Assembly (NCBI GenBank): GCA_003427395.1
Contig: BFEA01000205.1
Location: 31,352-55,992 of the forward strand
Direction: 5' to 3'
Length of the DNA stretch: 24,641 bases
From: Chara braunii
Lineage: Eukaryota; Streptophyta; Charophyceae; Charales; Characeae
Shown piece by piece: positions 1 to 8,536 of this stretch. The stretch's first letter is position 1. The number at the start of each line of letters is the position of its first letter. The position numbers were made by a program, and so were the translations under genes. The notes below the pieces were generated by a model. That model saw nothing but the letters and a program-made list of their open reading frames with translations, was not told the DNA's origin and ran no database searches.

Positions 1-88
<88 letters not shown>
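1..88. repeat. (GA)n microsatellite at window edge
   Basis: An uninterrupted AG dinucleotide run fills the first 88 bases and may continue beyond the window. Two further (GA)n tracts of similar size lie at 8405-8534 and 11230-11307. Confidence 0.97.
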
Positions 89-93
<5 letters not shown>

Positions 94-477
94 CGCGAGA
101 GGGGCTGGTGGTAACTCACCACTGTTGTAGACACGGCTTCCTCTGGCTCCTCCCGCTGTGCTGGCGATGGCTACATGACAACGACGAGGCTGCTTCCTGG
201 TGCACGGACGAGCCGACGAAGGCCAACACACAACGGCTGGGAAGGAGAACGTGTTGTCCAGCCGCTAATGTCGACTACCGGGTTTCTGCAGCCAGCGTGG
301 TGGGTCTGAGTAGTTCAAAATCGAGCTACACAGATCTCCCTAGTTTTGTTTTTTGGTGCCCGTGCGCGGCCTACAAAACACAATTTCCCCACTTTGGTAC
401 CGGTTGATGCGAACTGGCATAAGGGCCTACAAACCCCCCCTGCAACTTTTTTTTTGTTTTTTTGCTGACCCCTGATT

Positions 478-562
478 TTCGAGGTGTGCCGCACGCTGTG
501 CGCACGCATCGTGTGCCATGCACTGTGCAGCGCATCGGCGCTGTGCCGCGCACCTCGATGTG
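478..562. repeat. GTGCGC-rich imperfect palindrome, copy 1
   Basis: The patch is dense in GTGC, GCGC and GCAC words. Its outer ends (about 479-493 and 545-559) are near-perfect inverted copies of each other, CGAGGTGTGCCGCAC against GTGCCGCGCACCTCG. It follows a poly-T tract. Similar patches occur at 8222-8372 and 9377-9450, so this looks like a recurrent element. No function is assigned. Confidence 0.55.
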
Positions 563-572
563 CCACATGTAT

Positions 573-626
573 GAATCAGACTGATGCAGTGATTGAAGCC
601 TGATGGAATCAGACTGATACAGTGAT
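573..626. repeat. 33-bp-period direct repeat, two units
   Basis: GAATCAGACTGATGCAGTGAT at 573-593 recurs at 606-626 with one base changed, separated by 12 bases. It is a short local tandem duplication with no coding context. Confidence 0.8.
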
Positions 627-1060
627 GTTAGGGGCTCACCCCTTTTCGGGAGACGAGAAATCGGAAGAAACTGTCCGTTGGGATATCACCTCTGTTAGAA
701 TTGGAACAAGCAAAGCAGCCTATGGGCATTGCTCCACTACTCTCCACATGCACAAAAGACAAAAACTATGGTGTTGTATCTTTCCATGTTCTACCGGAAG
801 ATTCACTCTCATTTTGCACATTTGAAAGTAGTGGAGCGAGGCCCTATCACTCACCCACAGCTGACGGAAAGCTCTACAGACTGTAGGTTAACACCCCATC
901 ACAAGCCAGCAAAAGACCCACGAAACAAAGAAAGGTCTGTCACAGCCAGAACATACATTGCAGACACGCTGCTGGCGCTAGAGACACAGGATGCCCGTGT
1001 AGTGACAGCCCCGACCACTGACGCTGAAGCTGGTCAGAGAAAAACGGTAGCAGGGTGCTA

Positions 1061-1261
1061 CACCAACGGGCCTAGCTCAGTTGGTACACCCACGAACTGT
1101 TGAAATACAGACGCAAGTTCGAATCCAGACACAATGACCAGAATAAAATCATTCTGAATTACCTGGGGCCGGTCAGTTCAATGATGATATTTCAAGGCCG
1201 TCTCCCTTTCAAAAAGAAGAGAGGAACGGGAGGACAAGAAGGGGGGGGGGGGGGAAATGAA
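1061..1261 (+). mobile_element. tRNA-derived SINE, family 1, copy A
   Basis: A tRNA-like head carries an RNA polymerase III A box (TAGCTCAGTTGG, 1073-1084) and B box (AGTTCGAATCC, 1116-1126). A body shared with the copies at 1295 and 7501 follows; it includes CTGGGGCCGGTCAG and ATGATATTTCAAGGCCGT. The 3' end is purine-rich with a G run. The flanks GGTAGCAGGGTGCTA (1046-1060) and GGTACCAGGGTGCTA (1262-1276) differ by one base and are a target-site duplication, the mark of retroposition. It probably depends on a LINE for mobility. Confidence 0.82.
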
Positions 1262-1294
1262 GGTACCAGGGTGCTATGGAACTCGTGATATATA

Positions 1295-1467
1295 CCCAAG
1301 AGCCTAGCTCAGTGGGTACACCCATGAACTGTTGAAATATAAACCCGAGTTCGAATCCAGATGATGATGGAACTTGAAGAGTCGAACCAAATATTTCTGA
1401 ATTGCCTGGGGCCAGTCAGCTCAATGATGATATCTCAAGGCCGCCGTCCTTTTTTTTTTTTTTTTTT
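1295..1467 (+). mobile_element. tRNA-derived SINE, family 1, copy B
   Basis: The A box is at 1305-1316 (TAGCTCAGTGGG) and the B box at 1348-1358 (AGTTCGAATCC). The same body as copy A follows (CTGGGGCCAGTCAG, ATGATATCTCAAGGCCG). The element ends in a long T run instead of an A-rich tail. The flanks 1279-1294 (GAACTCGTGATATATA) and 1468-1483 (GAAGTCGTGGTATATG) look like a decayed target-site duplication with three differences. It begins only a few bases after the right duplication of copy A, so two insertions stand almost back to back. Confidence 0.78.
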
Positions 1468-1491
1468 GAAGTCGTGGTATATGTTGTTAGA

Positions 1492-1575
1492 CAGAACTGC
1501 CTGGTAAACCGTAGGAAGAGAGGGGAAAGAGGACAACAAACGAGGGGCTGTGACAGACCGTTTCTTGGGTGTGAC
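1492..1575 (+). repeat. Unnamed short repeat, copy 1
   Basis: The segment begins near CAGAACTGCCTGGTAAACCG and contains GAGGACAACAAACGAGG followed by GGCTGTGACAGAC. The same module recurs at 2890-2970 in this orientation and several times between about 2672 and 2905 in reverse. I see no coding content. Confidence 0.65.
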
Positions 1576-1628
1576 CTTATATTATAATTACCATGGTGGG
1601 AAACACGGCCATCCTTTTTACCGAAAAG

Positions 1629-1712
1629 AAACCATTGGGACATTGGTTAAAATTTGAACGATACAGAGAAGATTAGCATGGCCCCTGCGCAGAAAAAAAC
1701 AAAAAAACAAAA
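1629..1712 (+). pseudogene. U6: Truncated U6 snRNA retropseudogene
   Basis: Bases 1654-1691 carry the highly conserved central part of spliceosomal U6 snRNA (GAACGATACAGAGAAG, then ATTAGCATGGCCCCTGCGCA), including the ACAGAGA box that pairs with the 5' splice site. The 5' stem region (about 1629-1653) is recognisable but diverged. At the GCGCA position, where real U6 continues with its 3' half, the sequence switches to an A-rich tail with scattered C (about 1692-1715). A 3'-truncated snRNA joined to an A-rich tail points to retroposition. A TATA-like element near 1579-1588 is too far upstream for a normal plant U6 promoter, and I see no upstream sequence element. I regard it as nonfunctional. 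Confidence 0.85.
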
Positions 1713-1853
1713 AAGCTACCTGCCCATTGTCACCAGAAATTAGCTGGAGGAAATCTGTATGCAAATCAGACGTCTTTAATTTTGTCCGTTTTTCCGGAAT
1801 TGTTTGGATTTTTGTTTTTGTTTTTGTTTTCTTATGTAATTTTGATCAGTTTT

Positions 1854-2326
1854 ATCCAGCGGCCTAGCTCAGTTGGTAAGGCACGCAAGTGGCATTCGGG
1901 AGGTCTTGGGTTCAATCCCCATTGGCCTCATGCACCTTCCTGGGCATGCTTGGCCCCTGCCACCTAGAGATATGCTGTTGGTCCCCCCGAGTGGCATTGA
2001 GCAGAGACTGCTGATGTTCATAGGGGGAGGGGACCGGAGGGGAGGCACAGTGACTGGCCCATCGAAGAAGCTCGGTCCTGATGCTACCGGCTGACCCCTG
2101 GCCGATGTCGCCCACCTGCTGTAGCAGGTATCGCACCTGCTGGTGGGTGCAGCTCCCGCATGTTCCCTCGATGGAGGCTTGAGCACGGATGTGGCTGCTA
2201 CGGGGTTCCCCGTAATACTATAATGACAATAAAAAAGGCCTGAAAGGCCGTCCTGTCCAGATTTGACAAGTAATTGAATTGGTTGGGCTTAAAGAATTAG
2301 CCTTAAAAAAAAAGATAAAAAAAAAA
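1854..2326 (+). mobile_element. tRNA-derived SINE, family 2, with target-site duplication
   Basis: The tRNA-like head has an A box (TAGCTCAGTTGG, 1865-1876) and a B box (GGGTTCAATCC, 1908-1918). The body, about 400 bp long, is unrelated to family 1; it contains an inverted pair around CACCTGCTGTAGCAGGTATC and an A-rich stretch near 2228. The element ends in an A-rich tail (about 2306-2326). TTGATCAGTTTT occurs immediately before (1842-1853) and after (2327-2338) as a perfect 12-bp direct repeat, taken as the target-site duplication. At about 470 bp it is long for a SINE, so it may be composite. Cloverleaf pairing of the head is poor, so it is not a functional tRNA gene. Confidence 0.8.
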
Positions 2327-2338
2327 TTGATCAGTTTT

Positions 2339-2671
2339 TCTGAACGAAATATGGACTCCTTTGGTAGTTGCTGTTTTTTAAAGGTAGGGAAAGTGGTCAA
2401 GGGCCGAGGAGATAATTCATGCCCTGCCATTCCGGAAGGGGTTTAAGGGCGAAGGACTTCTAGATAAAACTAGCCCTGCCATTCCGGAATGTGCACGTTG
2501 GCCTCATTCAGCCTTATCATTTTCCAAACAATCTCTGTTGATAATTTGATGTGTGATTTAAACTGAATTTTCTTCCCCCTTCTTTTTTTAGAATGAAATT
2601 CTTGTCGAGGCCTTTTTCTGTTGCCTCCTTTTGTGAGATTCTCGAATTTTCTGTATAGCCTCCTGATGAGT
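2339..2671. other. Non-coding stretch, nothing recognised
   Basis: No gene or element was recognised. A short phrase, CCTGCCATTCCGGAA, occurs twice (about 2424 and 2475), and the rest is AT-leaning sequence. Confidence 0.5.
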
Positions 2672-2970
2672 CAGTCGGTGAAACTCCAACGAAAGAGTCT
2701 GTCACAGCCCCTTGTTTGTTGTCCTCGTCTCCTTATCTGCCTATGGGATAGACAATATATGAGTCGGTGAAACTCCGACGAAGCAGTCTGTCACAGCCCT
2801 TCGTTGTTGTTCTATTCTCCCTATCTGCCGACAATTCACTGGGCCCTCATTTTGTTGTCCTATTCCCCCTCTGTGCGTACAGTTCACCGGGCAGTTCTGT
2901 TTGACCCCGTGAATCTTAGGCAGAGAGAGAGAAGAGGACAACAAACGAGGGGCTGTGACACACTGTTTGG
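2672..2970. repeat. Cluster of the unnamed short repeat in both orientations
   Basis: Reverse-oriented copies are visible near 2680-2740, 2760-2830 and 2840-2905, each with TCTGTCACAGCCC and a TTGTTGTCCT-like stretch. Two are preceded by GGTGAAACTCCRACGAA. A forward copy spans about 2890-2970. The last reverse copy and the forward copy abut near 2899 and make an inverted repeat able to fold into a long imperfect hairpin. The family also includes 1492-1575. Confidence 0.65.
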
Positions 2971-3124
2971 TTGCAGTTCTTTTGTCTTCTTGAGAGGTTC
3001 TGGATTCTGTGGCTGCACTAACGTTTCTTTTGATTCGTCTGTGTTATGGCGGCAGGATGTGCAGGTACTCATTTCCTGAGGAATTACGTAATTAGGATGT
3101 GCTTGGTGTGGGAGGCCCTGGACG

Positions 3125-3460
3125 AAGACGAGGAGGAGGAGGAGCAGGAGGAGGAGGAGGAGGAGGAGGAGGAGTGGGATCGGCATGGAGCCAGAAATTT
3201 TATATTGTGGGGGTTAGTTCCTCGGGAAATCCAAGTCCCTTTTGCTGCCAGAGCAGCGTGTTGAGGAGTGTGGAGATCTGTTGAAGGGTTAGAGGAGGAG
3301 GGGGAGGAGGAGGGGGAGGAGGAGGGGGAGGAGAAAAAGTGGGCTGGGGATGGAGCCAGAAATTGATATTCAGGGGCAAAGTTTCTCGGGAAGTAGGAGT
3401 CCTTTTTGCTGCCGGAAGAGCGTGTACATGAGGGTGGAAATCTGCTGAACAGTGATAGTA
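3125..3460 (+). repeat. Purine-rich tandem duplication upstream of the gene
   Basis: A (GGA)n tract followed by a unique phrase occurs twice: GGAGCCAGAAATT..., then TTTGCTGCC and GGAGATCTGTTGAA or GGAAATCTGCTGAA. Copy 1 covers about 3125-3289 and copy 2 about 3290-3460. The copies are diverged. It may be promoter or 5' UTR DNA of the gene starting at 3549. Open frames across it are mostly poly-Glu or poly-Ser/Pro readings of the triplet repeat and are not supported as genes. Confidence 0.6.
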
Positions 3461-3548
3461 CGGATTGGGGGGTACTGAAGTGGGAAGGGAGAAAAAAAGC
3501 CAAGCGGTAAGAAAGGGGTTAGCAGACAGATGAAGGAAGAACTAGGGT

Positions 3549-3654
3549 ATGACCGATTGGGGTGGGAGTGGGAGGACGAGGAGGAGGAGGAGGGAGGGAA
3601 AGCAGGACGAAGTTGGGGAAGGGGAGGAATCGGAAGCGAGAGGCAAGGAATCAG
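3549..3654 (+). CDS. Predicted PHD-finger protein, exon 1 (N-terminus)
   Basis: The proposed start is the ATG at 3549, which has a purine at -3 and an in-frame TAG just upstream (3543-3545). The exon encodes residues 1-35 plus the first base of codon 36, a charged peptide opening MTDWGGSGRTRRRREGK. It ends at a good donor (TCAG|GTGAGG). The next acceptor (TTTCTTTGCAG at 3745-3755) gives a 101-nt intron and the phase matches exactly. The alternative is that translation starts at the ATG at 3671, inside this intron, without splicing; that also stays open. I prefer the spliced form because donor, acceptor and phase agree. Confidence 0.5.
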
Positions 3655-3755
3655 GTGAGGAGGTACAATAATGGGGGACAAGAGGAAGGGGATGGATGAC
3701 AATCGTACGGTGGGGGTGAGTTGGCGTGTTGATGGTCATCCTCCTTTCTTTGCAG

Positions 3756-6359
3756 GAATGGAGCGTCCAGGGATGCAGCAGAAGGCAGAGAGAGGGACAA
3801 CTCCTGGCACAGGAGGAGAGTGGGGTGGAGGGGCAGAGAGGAGTTTTGAGAAGAGTTGTTGTCGAACACCGCAACGACACTCCAGTGGTGGTAGGGTAAA
3901 GAAAAGGGCCATGGCCTCCCCGCCCACGCACTGCCACAGCAATACTGCGGCACCCTCACAGCTAGCCGAAGCTGCTAGAGGAGGAGGAGGAGGAGGAGCG
4001 CAAAGAAGAGCAGTGGAAGCAGGAGGAGGAACTGAAAGACTTGCAGACGGGGGGGGGGAAATTGGAGGTGGAGGGGGAGCAGGAGGAGGTGGAGCAGGTC
4101 AGAGGGAGGTTGTGGGGGGTTCGACGCAGGTGGTAGGAGGAGGAGTGCAAAGAAGAGCAGTGGAAGCAGGAGGAACTGAAAGACTTGCAGATGGGGGGAG
4201 GAGAATTGGAGGTGGTGGGGGAGCAGGAGGAGGAGGAGCAGGTCAGAGGGAGGTTGTGGGGGGTTCGACGCAGGTGGTAGGAACTGCAAGATTGGGAGGA
4301 GTTGGTGGCTGGGGAGTAGCAGTGGGAGGAGGAGTGCACAGAAGAGCAGCGGAAGCAGGAGGAGGAACTGAAAGACTTGCAGATGGGGGGAGGAGAATTG
4401 GAGGTGGAGGGGGAGCAGGAGGAGGAGGAGCAGGTCAGAGGGAGGTTGTGGGGGGTTCGACGCAGGTGGTAGGAGCTGCAAGATTGGGAGGAGTTGGTGG
4501 CTGGGGAGTAGCAGTGGGTGGCTGGGGAGGAGGACGAGGAGGACGAATGGGAGGAATAGGAGGGGTAGGTGAGAGAGAAGTAGGCTGTTCCAAGCAGACA
4601 GTTGGAGCTGCGGGGCAAGGAGCAGGAGTGGCAGTCGAAGGAGGAGCGGATGTGCGGTCTATAGTTCGTCCTGTGCCCGCTTCGTGTCAGTCGTCGACGT
4701 CTGTTGTATCGAGGATTAGACTGGGAATGGGAATGTTGCCGACAGTGTCGGTTTCTTCTGCGCATGATCAGGGAACTTTCACTGCCGTTGATGGGAAGTA
4801 TCGTGGTGCGAAGGCAGAGAAATCTGCTAAGAATGGCCGAAGACCTTCTGATGTACTAAGCTTCCCAAGCATGGTCACCGGTGGTGATGTTGGTTCCTTT
4901 TCACTCAAGGGTGTGGGACCAGGAAGAGGGACTGGGTCTGTGTCTGGAACAAGCGCCGGAGTAGTGGGTTGTCACTCACAGAGCAGTGGAGGAGTGAGAA
5001 TGCACGCAGCTCATCTGCCGACGCCCCTTGTTCAACGCGTCAGGTGCTTCGGGGGAAAATCTGAAGGTGGAAAAGAAGAAGAGGAGGAGGAGGAGGAGGC
5101 GGCGGCGGAGGAGGAAAATAACGACGAGATTGGTGCTGGCGAAGATGATGGTGATGGTCAGAAGAGGAGGCACGAGGAGTCGAAAATGGTTGTTGTTTCA
5201 TCCGGCTATGGAGGGAAGTTTCCAGGACCACCATTGCTCCTAACCACCACCACAAAAGGAGATTCCTCTCTTCTTCAGGGTGTGAAATGGGGAAGAGGGG
5301 TTGGTTTGCTGTCTGGGAAAGCGCAGCGTGGCCGGCATAGTGCTCCTCAGAGGAGAAGAGAAGGAGGAGGGGTGAGAACAGTTCTTTCGCAATGCCCAAC
5401 AGGGCGCTGCGAGGGTATGGGAAACCGCGAACAGGGTGGTAATGGCCATGACATTGTGCTTGATGAGGATGATGGTGGCAATGATGATGGTGTTGATAAT
5501 GATGCTGTTAATGATGAAGGGGATGGTGATGAAGTGGGGAAAGATGAGAGTAAAAGGCAGGAGACGACAGCTGGGACCACAAATCGACCTCGCTCAAAGC
5601 AAAGGTCATTAAGGAACTTCCTGTGGGACGGGCCAGAGGGCAGCTGCAGGGGAGCAAGAATGCGGAGCTCGAGAGTGCGACATAAAGTGCGCAAGATATT
5701 GCCACGTGGCATATCTTCGCCAAGATTTGAAGAACGGGGACATGGGAAGCAGCAGGACAAGCAGACAACTTCACTGGATCATGGGAGGCAGCCGCTGCCA
5801 ATCTTCCAGGAGATGGATGGGGTGGGTGGGGAGCTTCCAAGGGAAGCAACGATAGACGGACGAGGAGGAGGAGGAGGAGGGGGAAGGATGGACCATGGGA
5901 TCATGTCGAGAAGTGCCAGCGTTGTAAATACGATGGCAGCGGCGCAGAAGGGTAAAGTGAGTGTGAAGGGGGTAGGAGCAATAGAGGAAGAGGAGGGGGG
6001 GGGAGGGGTGGGTATTCTGCAGAGAGCGAGGGGGTTGTGTGCCGACGAGGAGGAGGGGAGTCATGGCAAGGAGGGTGGGAACCAAGCAAGTGAAGAAGTG
6101 ATGGCGTGGAGGACTGCGAAGAGGAGGAAGGTGCTGCGGCATCCTGGCCTTTCGCCTTTGGGTGCAACGGAGAAGGGGATGACGGTTGATGGGTTTGTTG
6201 GACCAAAGCACAGGAAGTCCTCTGCAGGCATCTTTGAGAGGAGTCCTGCTGTTGTTGCCGGAAAAGGAGAAAAAAGAGAGGGAGTTGGACGATTGAAGCA
6301 GCAGCGGAGCTTAGTTGCGTCGCGTTCAGTTGGGAGCGCTGGGAGCATGGACGGTCAAG
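3756..6359 (+). CDS. Predicted PHD-finger protein, exon 2 (low-complexity region)
   Basis: A 2.6-kb open frame encodes residues 36-904. The region is Gly- and Glu-rich: Gly-rich tandem repeats at residues ~115-291, a poly-Glu/Ala run at ~474-490, an Asp/Asn/Glu acidic stretch at ~601-638, then basic segments such as NRPRSKQRSLRNF (~645). No folded domain is recognised. The frame would stop at 6365-6367, but AAG|GTGAGTG at 6359/6360 is a strong donor, and phase 1 fits the acceptor at 11387. Purine-triplet repeats alone can keep a frame open. The long non-repetitive parts (4600-5000, 5560-5860, 6080-6350) make coding more likely. The composition suggests a disordered nuclear protein. Confidence 0.55.
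3991..4521 (+). repeat. Coding tandem repeat in exon 2, three units
   Basis: Three units start at about 3991, 4139 and 4327. Each encodes a segment with RRAVEAGG or RRAAEAGG, TERLADGG, a Gly/Ala run, then GQREVVGGSTQVVG. Units 2 and 3 add an ARLGGVGGWGVAVGG extension that unit 1 lacks, so their period is about 188 bp against 148 bp for unit 1. The copies are very similar, which implies recent expansion. Most length differences are multiples of three, as expected if the frame is under constraint. Confidence 0.85.
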
Positions 6360-6564
6360 GTGAGTGATGGAGGGGGCGAGTGTGTGAATTAAGAAGAGAG
6401 GGGGGCGGGGTGGATATAAAGGAGTTAGGCTCTAAAGAAGGAGAAAGAACGCGGGAGCATGGATGGTCAAGGTGAGTGATTGAGAGGACGAGTGTGTGAA
6501 TTAAGAAGAGAGGGGCGCGGGGTGGATATAAAAGAGTTAGGGTCCAAAGAAGGAGAAAGTAGAA
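6341..6564 (+). repeat. Tandem duplication of exon 2 end and 5' splice site
   Basis: A 112-bp unit starting GGGAGCATGGACGGTCAAGG at 6341 is repeated from 6453 with few changes. It carries the last codons of exon 2, the donor (TCAAG|GTGAGTG) and the first ~90 bases of intron. The result is two near-identical 5' splice sites, at 6359/6360 and 6471/6472. Use of the second would keep the in-frame TGA at 6365-6367 in the mRNA. Confidence 0.85.
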
Positions 6565-6641
6565 GAGAGGAAGAAGAAGACAGAAAGAAGAAGAAAGAAA
6601 GAAGAAGAAGAAGAAGAAGAAGAAGAAGAAGAAGAAGAAGA
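6560..6641 (+). repeat. (GAA)n-type purine tract
   Basis: The tract begins with AGAAGAGAGGAAGAAG and becomes pure (AGA)n from about 6600. It lies directly downstream of the duplicated donor region in intron 2. Open frames through it encode only poly-Arg, poly-Lys or, in reverse, poly-Ser or poly-Leu. Confidence 0.9.
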
Positions 6642-7500
6642 ATATTCACACCAGCAAGACCAATGACAAATCCCCCTTCTTTCTCCACTCTCATGCTGCT
6701 CCTTATCTCCGCCAAAGCCAGGTAAGTACCCTGCCACTCTCCTCTTCGCCCCTTCTTCCTCCTCAAGCTGGGATGCTCGCCATAGCCAGGCAGGGCGCCC
6801 AGCCCTCCTTCCTCCCCAGCAGCGCTCTGAGAACCAGTGCCCTCTCAAGCATCATGATACCCAAACTTGCATACCGCAAATGAGGAGGAGCTAATCGCTC
6901 CTCCAGGAGGTATAGCAGCCAACCAGCCTCACGGCTGGTGACTTCCAGACCTCACGGCCTCCAAGCAACCGGTACCTCTCCCCTTTTGGAGGAAAACACC
7001 ATTGCAGGCTCTGATATCGTCCACACAGGCCCTAGACTCTGGCTGCTTGGACTGGTACCCGCTTGCCTATGCCTACTGGTTGCTCGGCCTCTAAAAATCC
7101 TAACTTTTCGTCTTCTTCTGCTAGGCCTACCGCTACTTGAGTGTTACTGGCCTAGCTTACCCGCTACTTGAGTGGCCCCTGACCTATGTGGGCCTACTTG
7201 CCCTGCTACTGGAGTGTTTTCCCCCACTGCGACCCTCAAAGTCACGGCCATAGGTAAGTACCAGGCCCGAGGGCCTCACAAACACACAAGTTCCCTGGCG
7301 CGTCACACACACGCTCAAGCACTCAGGCAACCCGACAAACACACGGGAACCAGCAAACACACTCACACACAGAGTTAGAATCTCAGCAAAAGCGGGGCAT
7401 CTCAGCAGGCACACAGTCCAGCGGGAAAACTCAGAAATCAGCACAGTTCTCAGTCTGTGATTTTGCAGGTCATTACAATTAAATGATCATTGATTTCTAC

Positions 7501-7678
7501 AGACTGGCCTAGCTCGGTTGGTACACCCATGTCCTGTTGAAGTACAGATCTGAGTTCGAATCCAGGTGGAATTTTGGTGCATGAAAAAAAAAAAAGATTC
7601 TGAGTTATCTGTGGCCAGTCAGTACAACAATGATATCTCAAGGCCGTTGCCATTTTAGAAAGCAAGAAAGGGAGATAA
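7501..7678 (+). mobile_element. tRNA-derived SINE, family 1, copy C
   Basis: The A box is at 7510-7521 (TAGCTCGGTTGG) and the B box at 7553-7563 (AGTTCGAATCC). A short A-run follows, then the family body (GGCCAGTCAG, ATGATATCTCAAGGCCGT) and a purine-rich end. The flanking GATCATTGATTTCT (from 7485) and GATCATTGATGTTTCT (from 7679) form a target-site duplication. It sits in predicted intron 2 in the sense direction. Confidence 0.82.
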
Positions 7679-7920
7679 GATCATTGATGTTTCTTTTCTC
7701 AAATCTTACAGTTCTTTTGCTTGTTCACATGCCTCACACCATGCATGTGTCATGTGGCACGTGTGCTTCACCCACTCAAATGTGCGCATGGTCTGGGCTT
7801 GCAAGTATGTTTTATACCAATACAGCTTCCCTACATTTATTCCACTATGTATTTTATTCTTGGGCATTTTCCTCTGCATGTCTGAAAGTCTGAGTCCTGA
7901 CATAAGGGCTGGGGGCAAAC
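7679..7920. other. Intronic stretch, nothing recognised
   Basis: This is mixed-composition sequence between SINE copy C and a CAA-rich tract. Short open frames here show no recognisable motif. Confidence 0.5.
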
Positions 7921-8012
7921 AACACCAGCAACAACGACAACAACAATAACAACAACAAAGGCGACAACAACAATGGCGACGACGACGACAACAACGACAA
8001 CAACAACAACTA
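7921..8012 (+). repeat. CAA/CGA-rich imperfect microsatellite
   Basis: The tract consists of ACAACA, ACGACA and GCGACA words in a three-base pattern. It reads as poly-Gln/Asn/Thr on the plus strand and poly-Val on the minus strand, with no support for coding. Confidence 0.85.
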
Positions 8013-8221
8013 CTGATTTATTCCTGCAGAAGAACTCCAGGTTTTGACACACAGATTTGCAGCTATTCGATATCTGCTGTGCTTCCCCAAGCATGCCCTT
8101 GTATTCAGGAAATTCCAAATCTTTGATCTCTTCCGGTTTGTGACCTCCAAAATATGCCTTGTATTCAGAGTTTTTGTTGTTTTTTTTGTTTTTTTGGTAC
8201 CTTAATAAGGGGGTAGACTTT

Positions 8222-8372
8222 ATTGCATAGTTGCGGCGCACCAGTGCGCAGTGCGGTGCGGGGCGGTGCACACTGCGCTGTGCGCTGGAATGACAGCGCA
8301 AGCACTGTGCGCCGTGCGGTCCGCTGTGCACGGTGCGCGCGCTGAGGGAGTTGCGCCCTGTGCGCGATAAAA
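8222..8372. repeat. GTGCGC-rich patch, copy 2
   Basis: A 150-bp patch of repeated GTGCGC, GCGCAC and CAGTGCG words with many internal inverted matches follows a T-rich tract (8172-8200), as at copy 1 (478-562). Composition differs sharply from its flanks. The function is unknown. Confidence 0.5.
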
Positions 8373-8399
8373 AAAGAAAAAAAAGAAAAAAGACAGGCC

Positions 8400-8404
<5 letters not shown>

Positions 8405-8484
<80 letters not shown>

Positions 8485-8485
8485 N

Positions 8486-8534
<49 letters not shown>
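8405..8534. repeat. (GA)n microsatellite
   Basis: A GA dinucleotide run of about 130 bases with one unresolved base at 8485. The true length may be misassembled. Confidence 0.97.

Positions 8535-8536
<2 letters not shown>

Larger units (their letters stand above)
89..1045. other. Intergenic stretch without a supported gene
   Basis: I see no convincing coding region. Short open frames on both strands have no recognisable motif. The stretch holds T-rich tracts at about 440-470, a GTGCGC-rich imperfect palindrome (478-562) and a 33-bp-period direct repeat (573-626). From 640 to 1045 the sequence is unremarkable and of mixed composition. Confidence 0.6.

Noticed and set aside
1577-1692. Functional U6 snRNA gene with its own promoter
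   Set aside because: The 3' half of U6 is missing, the 5' stem is diverged, no upstream sequence element is seen, and the TATA-like sequence is about 45 bases upstream of the RNA start instead of about 30.
1858-1930. Functional tRNA gene in the head of the second SINE
   Set aside because: A and B boxes are good, but the anticodon stem does not pair and the acceptor stem is poor. The region continues directly into a SINE body bounded by target-site duplications.
3046-3264. Short plus-strand frame with a poly-Glu run upstream of the gene
   Set aside because: Its openness depends on the GGA tract. The duplicated copy just downstream does not preserve the frame, and no splice site links it convincingly to exon 1.
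3962-4765. Minus-strand frame of 267 residues, Ser/Cys/Pro-rich
   Set aside because: It is the reverse reading of the GGA-rich coding repeats of exon 2. It mirrors the repeat and has no motif of its own.
6715-7260. Two AGGTAAGTACC donor-like sites suggesting extra exons in intron 2
   Set aside because: No open, motif-bearing exon with a matching acceptor and phase was found before either site. They may be remnants of a repeat.
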